NCBI GenBank assembly: GCA_011390275.1
Contig: JAABST010000006.1
Coordinates: 1-64,000, forward strand
DNA from: Geitlerinema sp. S16
GTDB lineage: Bacteria > Cyanobacteriota > Cyanobacteriia > Cyanobacteriales > Geitlerinemataceae
DNA: 64,000 nucleotides
Direction of reading: 5' to 3'
In this document: positions 35,447 to 43,769 of the stretch, one piece after another
Layout of the letters: each line of letters opens with the position of its first letter
Numbering within the stretch: the stretch's first letter is position 1
Program-made: the position numbers and the translations under genes
Notes under the pieces: model-generated
Told to the model about the DNA's origin: nothing
Database searches by the model: none
What the model saw: the letters and a program-made list of their open reading frames with translations, nothing else

Positions 35447-37909
35447 CTAATTTTGGAGTGTTCTTGTCCGTTCGTCTAGCACGTTTCGCGTTCCACCCTG
35501 AAGGGAGGCCTGGATGTCGGCGAGGCTGACGCTCGTGAAATACTGACGGTGAAATTGTTGCTCGGCGATCGCAGTGTGAAATTGTTCCAATGCTTGGGCT
35601 TGTTCAGAAACCGTGACAGGGTTTTCCGTCTGGCGATCTGCGAACGCAAACCGTAGATCATTATCCCGCCGAATCACGCTAAATCCGTGCATTTCCAGAG
35701 CCTGCAACCCCTGATCGAGGGCAAAACCACTGAGATCCAGCCGGTAGCGAAGATGGACATGGTCAATGGATTGGTTGTGATTGCAGAGGTATTTGGCGAT
35801 GCCGACGAGGTCGCGCCAGAGGCGATCGGGGTTGGGAGCATCGGGCAGGGTATAGGCAAGGGCGAGGTGGGTGGCGTTGGGATGACGGAGTTGGAGGCGG
35901 CGCAGACGGGCGCGAAGTTCGTCCCAACGGGTCGGACAGTGAGTGAGTTGAGGAATGGCGTTGGGGTTTGGAAGTCTGGAATCATTCGTTTCCCAGGGCT
36001 GTGAAGGATCGCGCCAGTCCAGCAGCTTAATGGCATTTAAGGTCGGGGTGGTTGTGGCGGCAGCGGATTGAGAGGGAGCGATCGCGTCTTGCCAAGGTCG
36101 AACGGCCAGGAGGCGCACTTCATAGTTTTGACTATGGGGATTGAAATCAAGCTCAACGATCGCGTCGCATTTTCCATTGGGCAACTCATCTTGATAATGA
36201 CCCCACCACACCCCAGGAAAGCCGCTGACATTGGTTTCATCGCTATATTCATCCCAGATCTCAAAGTGAGTTTTGATGTAGCGAACGGCTTTACCGCTGA
36301 GATCTTTAATATTTTTATTCTTAACATTCTCGAACCAACAGCGGCGGATCAGTAAGCGCGGGGCGGGGTTGCCCATGCCGCAGGGTTCGATCACCTTGAG
36401 TTCGCGGAACAGCTCTCGCCCCAGTTCGGGGACAGTCACCATGAGATCGGCCTCGATGATCTCGGGCAGTCGCACGCGATCACCGAGCTGTAAGGCAAGC
36501 TGTCGTTCGATCGCCGCTTGGAAGAGGGGAAGATTGGCCAGCGGCAGGCTGAGACCAGCGGCGAAGGGATGACCGCCAAAGCGATCGAGCAGGCTGGCCT
36601 GAGATTTCACGAGTTGATAGAGATCGATACCACCCGCCGATCGCGCGGAACCACGGGCAAAGACGGTCGCAGGATCAAGGTCGGGATCGTCACGATCGCG
36701 ACTGAGTAAAATCGTCGGCCTACCGTATTCCTGGGCAATTTGTCCCGCTGTTAAGCCGAGGACACCGCCAGCCCAGCCCGGATCTTCGAGGATGATCGCC
36801 CGCGTTGTCGAGAGATCGATCGAGGCCAACCGCGCCTTGACCCGCTCTAAGACATTTCGCTGAAGTGCCTTGCGACGTGTATTGGCGTTTTCAGTTTGGA
36901 GCGCTAATTCATTGCATCGCTGCCGATCGCGGCTGGTCAGTAGTTCAACGCAAAAGCTGGCATCCCCGTAAATACGACTCACGGCGTTAATTCGAGGCCC
37001 CAAACCAAAGGAAATATCGGTGGGTCGATCGCCCGAGCGTTTGCACAGGTCGAGTAATTTCGCGACGCCGGGACGAGTGGCAGTTTGGGGATCATTTTGC
37101 TGCTGAAGCTGAGCGATGCCGATCTGTGCCAAGTAGCGACAGTCGCCACGCAGTTCAACCAGGTCAGCAATTAGGCCGATCGCGACGAGATCCAGCAGGC
37201 GATCGAGCGGTTCGGCGGGAATTTCGGGTAAAGCGGTGTAAAGGGCTTCGACGAGCTTGTAGGCGACGGCGACACCGGAGAGATGATAGAGCGGGTGGTC
37301 ACGATCGAAGTAGCGCGGATTGACGATCGCGACGACATTGGGGCGATCGTCCGGCAGGGTGTGATGATCCGTGACGATAATATCGAGGCCGAGGTCTGTG
37401 GCGGCGGCGATTTCCGCCAGATTGGTGCTGCCGGTGTCGCAGGTTACGACCAGCGAAACGCCCGCAGCGGAGAGACGTTCGAGGCCATGCCGATTTAAGC
37501 CGTGGGAGTCGGTCAGTCGATCAGGAATGGTGTAGCACAGCCGATCAGGACGCGGGAAAAATTGCCCGAGGCCATCCCACAGCACGGAGGTCGCCGTAAT
37601 TCCATCTGCGTCGAAATCGCCCCAAATGGCGACGTATTCTCCCCGATCGCGAGCGAGACAAAGCCGCGCGATCGCTCGATCCATTTCGATCCCGAAGGCA
37701 CTAGGAGGAGTGGGCGAATAATCATCCGGGTTGAGCTGTCCGGGAAGTTGTTCGAGATCGCGCCAGCCGCGCTGCCAGAGGATCTGCGCGAGACGATCGA
37801 TGGTCGGAATCTGCTCGCGATCGACACAACGTCGCAGGGCTTCATAAAACTCCGGTGGGGGCAAGTCGTCCAGCGGTAATTGCCAGAGCGTTACGAGGCT
37901 GTTCGTCAT
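35447..37909 (-). CDS. recJ: Single-stranded-DNA-specific exonuclease RecJ
   Basis: DHH/DHHA1 motifs (WGDFDADGITATSVL, VTDHHTLPD, RSAGGIDLY, FGGHPFAAGLSL). Confidence 0.93.
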   Translation of the reverse strand: MTNSLVTLWQLPLDDLPPPEFYEALRRCVDREQIPTIDRLAQILWQRGWRDLEQLPGQLNPDDYSPTPPSAFGIEMDRAIARLCLARDRGEYVAIWGDFDADGITATSVLWDGLGQFFPRPDRLCYTIPDRLTDSHGLNRHGLERLSAAGVSLVVTCDTGSTNLAEIAAATDLGLDIIVTDHHTLPDDRPNVVAIVNPRYFDRDHPLYHLSGVAVAYKLVEALYTALPEIPAEPLDRLLDLVAIGLIADLVELRGDCRYLAQIGIAQLQQQNDPQTATRPGVAKLLDLCKRSGDRPTDISFGLGPRINAVSRIYGDASFCVELLTSRDRQRCNELALQTENANTRRKALQRNVLERVKARLASIDLSTTRAIILEDPGWAGGVLGLTAGQIAQEYGRPTILLSRDRDDPDLDPATVFARGSARSAGGIDLYQLVKSQASLLDRFGGHPFAAGLSLPLANLPLFQAAIERQLALQLGDRVRLPEIIEADLMVTVPELGRELFRELKVIEPCGMGNPAPRLLIRRCWFENVKNKNIKDLSGKAVRYIKTHFEIWDEYSDETNVSGFPGVWWGHYQDELPNGKCDAIVELDFNPHSQNYEVRLLAVRPWQDAIAPSQSAAATTTPTLNAIKLLDWRDPSQPWETNDSRLPNPNAIPQLTHCPTRWDELRARLRRLQLRHPNATHLALAYTLPDAPNPDRLWRDLVGIAKYLCNHNQSIDHVHLRYRLDLSGFALDQGLQALEMHGFSVIRRDNDLRFAFADRQTENPVTVSEQAQALEQFHTAIAEQQFHRQYFTSVSLADIQASLQGGTRNVLDERTRTLQN

Positions 37910-37984
37910 GGCGCGTTATGAACCGTGAAGCGGTCTAGCGGAAAAAGGGGGCGTTACCGTGCTGCTAGTGTTTGTTCAACGTGG

Positions 37985-38731
37985 CTACATCCACTCGTCC
38001 TCTTCCAGTTTGGCAAGATCTTCGATCGCCTGCAAACCGCGCGGATCGCCGACCCGCAATAGCGACGCTCTGGCATCTTCGATCACGCCGACTTCTGATT
38101 CTTCCTCTAGGGCATCGAGTAACCCATCGATCGCCCCGGCGTACACCACATTCGACGGCAGCTCTCGACAAAGCTGACCCAACGCCCAGGCACAGTTACT
38201 CCGAATCGCCGCGATACTGTCCGTCCGCAAACCCACAAGCAACGGCGGCACCGCAGCTACGGCAAACTCATAGCCAACCGTCGCGAGCTGCCCAAGCGAA
38301 CTCGCCGACCAGAGACGCACGGCGGCAATATCATGACGCAGAGCATCCACCAGCGGATCGAGCGCTCGGATATCTCCACAGTTGCCCAACGCCCAGACCG
38401 CTCCTTTGCGAACGTAGCCGTTCGAGTCGTCGAGGCATTGAATCAGAGGGGCGATCGCGTCCGGACTGGTATTGCGTCCGAGGGCATAGGTCGCGCTCAC
38501 TCGCGTTAGCGGGCAAGACGACTTCAACAGCTCAATCAGCGGGATGATTGCACGCTCATCGCGAATATTGCAAAAGGCTCGCGCTGCCAGGGTTCGCTCG
38601 CTCGATTCGATGCTACAGAGCAACGTCAACATGTGTTCGCGATCGCGATCGCTCTCACCACCGCTACTCGCAAGGGTGGCCGCCTGACTCGTAGCGTTAG
38701 GTTTGATCGTGCCTGATGGTTTGTCGTACAT
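37985..38731 (-). CDS. HEAT-repeat protein
   Basis: Repeats such as AIAPLIQCLDDSNGYVRKGAVWALGNCGDIRALDPLVDAL. Confidence 0.88.
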   Translation of the reverse strand: MYDKPSGTIKPNATSQAATLASSGGESDRDREHMLTLLCSIESSERTLAARAFCNIRDERAIIPLIELLKSSCPLTRVSATYALGRNTSPDAIAPLIQCLDDSNGYVRKGAVWALGNCGDIRALDPLVDALRHDIAAVRLWSASSLGQLATVGYEFAVAAVPPLLVGLRTDSIAAIRSNCAWALGQLCRELPSNVVYAGAIDGLLDALEEESEVGVIEDARASLLRVGDPRGLQAIEDLAKLEEDEWM

Positions 38732-38802
38732 AAGCTCCGTAAATCAGCTCGATTTCTACTCTACGATCGCACCGGTCGTAATCCTCAGCTCAAAAATTTT
38801 AG

Positions 38803-38816
38803 CAACCGTTCGGTTG
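38803..38816 (-). terminator. Short hairpin followed by a U-rich tract on the minus strand
   Basis: CAACCGAACGGTTG then CTAAAATTTTT (minus strand). Confidence 0.4.
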
Positions 38817-38863
38817 TTATAGAATTCCGGCCAAGCGTATAGATTTCACAACCATCTCAGTCC

Positions 38864-38917
38864 TTACCTATTTCGCCGCATCAGAGCACGGGCGCGAGCT
38901 TCGATCGATGTAGACAT
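38864..38917 (-). CDS. Candidate 17-aa ORF with strong SD
   Basis: AATGGAGGCCACCATG start region; MSTSIEARARALMRRNR stop. Confidence 0.35.
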   Translation of the reverse strand: MSTSIEARARALMRRNR

Positions 38918-38939
38918 GGTGGCCTCCATTGGCTTTGCG

Positions 38940-38978
38940 GGCAAAAAAGACGGCTAGGGTCGCCTCGCTAGGCGTCTC
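38940..38978 (-). promoter_or_regulatory. Terminator with an overlapping alternative hairpin (attenuator-like) or end of a small RNA
   Basis: Minus strand GACGCCTAG-CGAGGCGACC-CTAGCCGTC-TTTTTT (one C-C mismatch); alternative hairpin CGCCT-AGCG-AGGCG uses the 5' arm. Confidence 0.45.
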
Positions 38979-39510
38979 CTCCTTAGGTTAGTTAGATTTT
39001 CTGTATAAGATGCTACTTTTTTATATTTATAGAACTTCCTTCATATAAATTTATGATGCATTGTTTAGAATTTCAAAATAATCACGACTATTCACTGATT
39101 TATGATCCCCACTCTGTTTCTCGGTCTGTGATATCTAAAGATCAGTCGCTCTGGATCACCCTATAGAGGCATTGCACTAAGCCTTCAGAGACGCTGCTCA
39201 CCTCAGAATTTAGATCTGTCTGGGGATCAAACAAATCAGGGGATTACTCACAAAATAAACAAGCCCTGAAATCTATCGTAAATCTTAAATAATCAGTCGA
39301 TCTTATAAAGTGAATTAGGATAAGGGAGGACTTCAGTTCTTGTTTCATAAGCGTTCTTCAGTTTTTTGTCGGTGGAATAGCTTTTTTTTTGTCGCAATTT
39401 AAACGTAATTGCAGTTATCAAAAATGCACACTCTACCTTGATAAATTATTTGGATGATTCGGAGACCATATAAATATCAGATGCCATTTATGCTAGGAAG
39501 CGACACATTT

Positions 39511-39714
39511 ATGAATTGCCAATATCAAGTTGCATGTCCAAATTGTGGCCGAGAAGCACAACGCATTTTTGTCCGGGACAGCCACATCATGCGAACACAA
39601 TGTTCATCTTGTGACTACCTACTCATCCTGAGTTCTAAAACTGGGCAAGTCATTGAAGCTTATTCTCCCGGTATCTCCATACATACATTGAAACAAAAAG
39701 TTACCTATTCCTAA
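39511..39714 (+). CDS. Small two-CxxC zinc-ribbon-like protein
   Basis: MNCQYQVACPNCGREAQRIFVRDSHIMRTQCSSCDYLLILSSKTGQVIEAYSPG. Confidence 0.7.
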   Translation: MNCQYQVACPNCGREAQRIFVRDSHIMRTQCSSCDYLLILSSKTGQVIEAYSPGISIHTLKQKVTYS

Positions 39715-40055
39715 CTAAGACAACAGACTAAAAGTGGATTAAACCGCGTAACTCAAGCATTCTGTTTGCAGACAAGCTCGAAGCTTTTGCTACGCATAGC
39801 GTCCATTCATTTACTTGGACGACTTCATGCAATAGGAGATTTTAGATCTATCTCCGATCCCTCGATGGTGATCTGTTTTTGTTCGGATGTTCCTGATTAG
39901 CCGATCAAGTAAGTCGTTGCGGTTTGATTAAAACATTTGGGATCGTAACGTTTGCTAGACATTTGATCGTACGAGTGACTTCAATAGAGGGGATAGATTC
40001 TGACCAAGTCAAAGACTATCCCGATCGCGATTGCATCATTCAGAATTAATTTTCG

Positions 40056-40184
40056 ATGAGCGAAGAATCCAAGTCTTACGACGTAAACGAACGGATTGCC
40101 GCCGCTGGGTTTGATAATCCGAAGCGTTTTCTCGAAATTAAGCGATCTGCCACACCGCCACCGCCACCCAGATCTGACGCATGA
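40056..40184 (+). CDS. Small hypothetical ORF (42 aa)
   Basis: MSEESKSYDVNERIAAAGFDNPKRFLEIKRSATPPPPPRSDA. Confidence 0.4.
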   Translation: MSEESKSYDVNERIAAAGFDNPKRFLEIKRSATPPPPPRSDA

Positions 40185-40249
40185 GCATGGTTTGAACGAC
40201 AGCCTTTAGGGTAAATGGTTCATCCTGTCTGAGTGAATCGGTATCAAGC

Positions 40250-40392
40250 CAGGGCAAACGCATACTAATTTTGTCCAAACGAGATAATCAGGGTTCCAGC
40301 GATTGAGCCACTCAATCCACATCAACTTTTTCTCAACAAGGCAATCATTTCAGCTCCGTACTGAGAAAAATTGGGAGTATGCGTTTGCCCTG
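40250..40392. mobile_element. 143-bp MITE, TIR 16 bp perfect, TSD 10 bp
   Basis: CAGGGCAAACGCATAC ... GTATGCGTTTGCCCTG flanked by GGTATCAAGC (40240-40249 and 40393-40402); no ORF inside. Confidence 0.88.
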
Positions 40393-40535
40393 GGTATCAA
40401 GCCCATCCTTTCGGTTTATGTAAGGTAGACGCGGTATTGTTTTAGAATTGACAGCGCTTTGGTCGGTCGCACTGTTTAGTGCTGAGTACCAACTGATTCG
40501 TTAGCTATTTTGACGTTCTTTGACAAGGAGTGATC

Positions 40536-41072
40536 GTGAAACAACGCGGTGTAACAGTCTGGTTTACGGGTTTGAGTGGAGCAGGCAAGACGACGATTAG
40601 CCAAGCGGTCTCAAAGCGTCTGATTGACGCGGGCTGTAAGCTGGAAATCCTTGATGGTGATATCGTCCGCACAAACCTTACGAAAGGACTCGGTTTTAGT
40701 AAGGAAGACCGTGATGAAAATGTTCGTCGTATTGGTTTCGTGTCGCACTTGCTGACGCGCAACGGCGTCATTGTCCTCGTTTCGGCGATTTCGCCATATC
40801 GTAATATTCGGAACGAGGTTCGCGATCGGGTCGGAGATTTTGTTGAGGTGTTTGTGAATGCACCGCTGAATGTCTGCGAAGATCGTGATGTGAAAGGTCT
40901 TTACAAGAAAGCGCGATCGGGCGAAATCCCACAGTTCACAGGAATCAGTGACCCCTATGAGGAACCGGAAAATCCGGAAATTGAGTGCCGTACTGACCTT
41001 GAATCCCATGAGGAAAGTGTCGATAAGGTCATCGATTCGCTAAAAAAATTGGGCTACTTGGAAGACAAATAA
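40536..41072 (+). CDS. cysC: Adenylylsulfate kinase
   Basis: [21 protein letters not shown]...[34 protein letters not shown]. Confidence 0.95.
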   Translation: MKQRGVTVWFTGLSGAGKTTISQAVSKRLIDAGCKLEILDGDIVRTNLTKGLGFSKEDRDENVRRIGFVSHLLTRNGVIVLVSAISPYRNIRNEVRDRVGDFVEVFVNAPLNVCEDRDVKGLYKKARSGEIPQFTGISDPYEEPENPEIECRTDLESHEESVDKVIDSLKKLGYLEDK

Positions 41073-41158
41073 ATCCCGCGCTACGGTAGTTCGCAACATC
41101 GTCTGACCCACTCGAATGTTGCTCGCCCAAGCAAAAAAAGGATAGATCGCAGAGCGCG

Positions 41159-41191
41159 AGACCTTTGAGGTTTTAAAAACCTCAAAGGTCT
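41159..41191. terminator. Bidirectional terminator between cysC and the response regulator
   Basis: AGACCTTTGAGGTTTT-A-AAAACCTCAAAGGTCT. Confidence 0.85.
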
Positions 41192-41223
41192 GAAAGTCAC
41201 GGACTGTCATCGCTCACTGAGAC

Positions 41224-41781
41224 TTACTTCAGTTTTTGTTTGATAAAGGTCAGAATTTGATGGTTTTGCTTTTTCAGCGCCTTAATTTCAGCCTCAAGCG
41301 TCGCGACCCGTGCTTCGAGTCCGGCGAGATCTCCACCGCCCGCTGCACTATCAACCGGCTTCGTTGCAGACTTTGAGGGAGAGGAAGATCCAGCTTGGCG
41401 CGGTTTTTTCGCCTTGGCCATCGCCGTTTTGATCGCACCGATGAGCTGTTTTTTCTCGAACGGCTTTTCGATGAACTCAAAGAATTCAAACGGCTCAGGA
41501 ATTTTTTCCGTCACTTCTTCGCGACGGCCAGACATCAACACGAGCGGAATTTTAATTAGATCCGGACTGGCCTGGATTTCCTGGAAGACTTCCCAACCGC
41601 TCTTTTTCGGCAGCAGAAAATCAAGCATGATCAGGCTGGGTTTTTCAGAGCGAATTTTATTGAATCCGTCCTCCCCATCTTTCGCTTCAACCACGTCAAA
41701 GTTGCCGGGAGGAAGCATGCTTTTTACGGTTTTCTGGATCACTCGGCTGTCGTCGATGACCAAAATTTTGTGACTTGCCAC
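41224..41781 (-). CDS. Response regulator (CheY-like receiver with C-terminal coiled coil)
   Basis: ILVIDDSRVIQKTVKSML, LIMLDFLLPKKSGWE, receiver Lys EKPFEKKQL. Confidence 0.92.
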   Translation of the reverse strand: MASHKILVIDDSRVIQKTVKSMLPPGNFDVVEAKDGEDGFNKIRSEKPSLIMLDFLLPKKSGWEVFQEIQASPDLIKIPLVLMSGRREEVTEKIPEPFEFFEFIEKPFEKKQLIGAIKTAMAKAKKPRQAGSSSPSKSATKPVDSAAGGGDLAGLEARVATLEAEIKALKKQNHQILTFIKQKLK

Positions 41782-41950
41782 AACAAACTCCTTAAAAGCG
41801 TTGGCGGGATTGAGCTACCCGGCTGACTGAAGATTTCGTGTCTAGCTTACCCTCATCTCGCAGCGATCGGCTAGAAAACCTTCGCAAGATCGGGGCAAGC
41901 GCATACCTGGCCTGAGTGTATCAAGGGTCTGTCATTTCAGAATGATCACG

Positions 41951-43111
41951 TTAAGTGCGATCGCATTCCACCACACCAAGGACATATTCGCCTTCGTTGA
42001 GGCTGCAATTCCGCGCTACGTCGAACACAATGCCGCGCTGGGGAGTACAGACCTCGATCGTCTCTGGTATGTTGCCATTGCGGTTAAATGAGACGAGCTG
42101 ATAGAGTTGCTGCCCTGCGGGGACGATCGTGCCGATGAGGGGGCGCTGGCTGAGGGTTCCGCCACGAGGGGCGTAATAGTTGACGAGTTGCGATCGCTCA
42201 AATAGCTGTGTGCGGTGCGAGAGGCTTTGAACGAGGGGGAATTTGGGGATGTCGAGAATGCCCTTTGTGGCGAGATAATTTTTGATGCCGCGCAGTCCGC
42301 GATAGATGGCGTCCGGGTCGGCGTCCATGCCGGAGCCGATTTCGATCGTCCAGGCTTCGATGTCGAAGATGATCGCGCGATCGAGTTTCGCTAGCTCGCG
42401 TTCGAGGGCGAGCCAGGGTTTACAAAAGGCTTCGTCAAAGGCATTACCGTCGTAGTCGTGCATCAGGAGGCCATATTGCAGCAAAAATGCGTCGGCGCTG
42501 GGTTGGCGATCGTGGAAGCAGTAGAGATAGTTTATGGCGAGGTTGCTGCTGCTGTGACAGTCGATGATGTAGTCGGCGTCGAGGCAGAGATCTTGGAGGT
42601 GATAGCGGTAGCGTTGTTCGAGGGGCAGGCCGTGGGGTGTTTGGAAGGTGTCGGCGATCGCGTCAAAGGCGCGGCGAATCTGCTGACGAAAACTTTGGAT
42701 CAGTTGTTCGGGGCTGTCGTCTCGATGCTGTTTGGCAAAGGTGGCGATGCTGCAAGTTTGGGGCTGGGCAGCGGCGTGTTTTTCGTAATCCCAAAAAATG
42801 CGGTTCCAGTCGTGGCCGGTGTAGGGGTTATAGCGTCCGCTGGAAAAGTGGTGCGATCGCTGGTTGGCGGAGAACGGGTTACAGTTGGGAATGATCCAAA
42901 TTTCGCCTTGCAGTTGAGACGAGTCGAGATCGCACAGCAGCGCGATCAGTTGTTGCAAGACCACATTGCCGGAGACCTCGGAGCCGTGAAGGTTGGACTG
43001 GAGGTAGACCTTTTTGCCGGGACGATCGCCGACGAAGCGATAGAGCTGTATGCCGAGAGTGTCGCCGGAGGCAAGATGCGCGATCGGGCGGGTTTGAATG
43101 TCGGGGATCAC
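41951..43111 (-). CDS. Succinylglutamate desuccinylase/aspartoacylase-family metallopeptidase
   Basis: LQSNLHGSEVSGNVVLQQL, WIIPNCNPFSANQR, DADYIIDCHSS. Confidence 0.85.
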   Translation of the reverse strand: MIPDIQTRPIAHLASGDTLGIQLYRFVGDRPGKKVYLQSNLHGSEVSGNVVLQQLIALLCDLDSSQLQGEIWIIPNCNPFSANQRSHHFSSGRYNPYTGHDWNRIFWDYEKHAAAQPQTCSIATFAKQHRDDSPEQLIQSFRQQIRRAFDAIADTFQTPHGLPLEQRYRYHLQDLCLDADYIIDCHSSSNLAINYLYCFHDRQPSADAFLLQYGLLMHDYDGNAFDEAFCKPWLALERELAKLDRAIIFDIEAWTIEIGSGMDADPDAIYRGLRGIKNYLATKGILDIPKFPLVQSLSHRTQLFERSQLVNYYAPRGGTLSQRPLIGTIVPAGQQLYQLVSFNRNGNIPETIEVCTPQRGIVFDVARNCSLNEGEYVLGVVECDRT

Positions 43112-43139
43112 GATCGATAAAAGTGCGCGGTGGCGTAAA

Positions 43140-43694
43140 TCACCATTCGCTGGGATTGATTTGTCCCAGAACCCAGGTGGTGTATGTACCGATCGGGCTC
43201 CATAACAGGTAGGGAGCGAGGAGGGCGGCGGCGATCGGCGAGAGTGAGAAAACCGTTACGCACAGCATGGCACATAAAACCAAGCCCGTACCGCCAATAA
43301 TCGTACCAACGCGCAGACAGCGGGTTTGGCACATGATCGAGGTGTAGGCCAGGGTGGTGAGTTCGAGACCGAGGTAGTAGGCCATTAGCCACCAGGCGGT
43401 GGTGCGATCGGGGCTGGCATTCCAGGCGATCGTGGCGGAGGCGGCTCCACAGATAAAAATCGTCGTCCAGATCAGCGGGATAAACCGTTCAAAGGTCAGC
43501 CAAGCGGGGCGTTGCAGCTCCCGAAACCAGCGCACTTCCTCGCGTCCGAGACCCATGCCGCTGAGAAAAACCAGCGCCACGGTGATCGTTCCGATCACAG
43601 ACCAGGCGGGAATAAACCACAGAAAGAAGGAAAGCGATCGCGTCGGGGGCGCGTCGGGGCGGGTGGGATAGCGGCTGAAGGGGGCGAAAATCAT
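43140..43694 (-). CDS. TspO/MBR-family membrane protein
   Basis: FRELQRPAWLTFERFIPLIWTTIF, five hydrophobic segments, WSPIGTYTTWVL. Confidence 0.75.
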   Translation of the reverse strand: MIFAPFSRYPTRPDAPPTRSLSFFLWFIPAWSVIGTITVALVFLSGMGLGREEVRWFRELQRPAWLTFERFIPLIWTTIFICGAASATIAWNASPDRTTAWWLMAYYLGLELTTLAYTSIMCQTRCLRVGTIIGGTGLVLCAMLCVTVFSLSPIAAALLAPYLLWSPIGTYTTWVLGQINPSEW

Positions 43695-43769
43695 AGGGCG
43701 ATCGGCGGGTCAAACGGCTGAATGGCTGGGCAAATCGGCTCAATAAGCATTGACGAACATAAGACGAGC

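Noticed and set aside
41890-41930. GGGGCAAGCGCATAC resembling the MITE terminus, followed by GTATCAAG
   Set aside because: Two mismatches to the TIR, no partner arm and no TSD; probably chance or too degraded to support.
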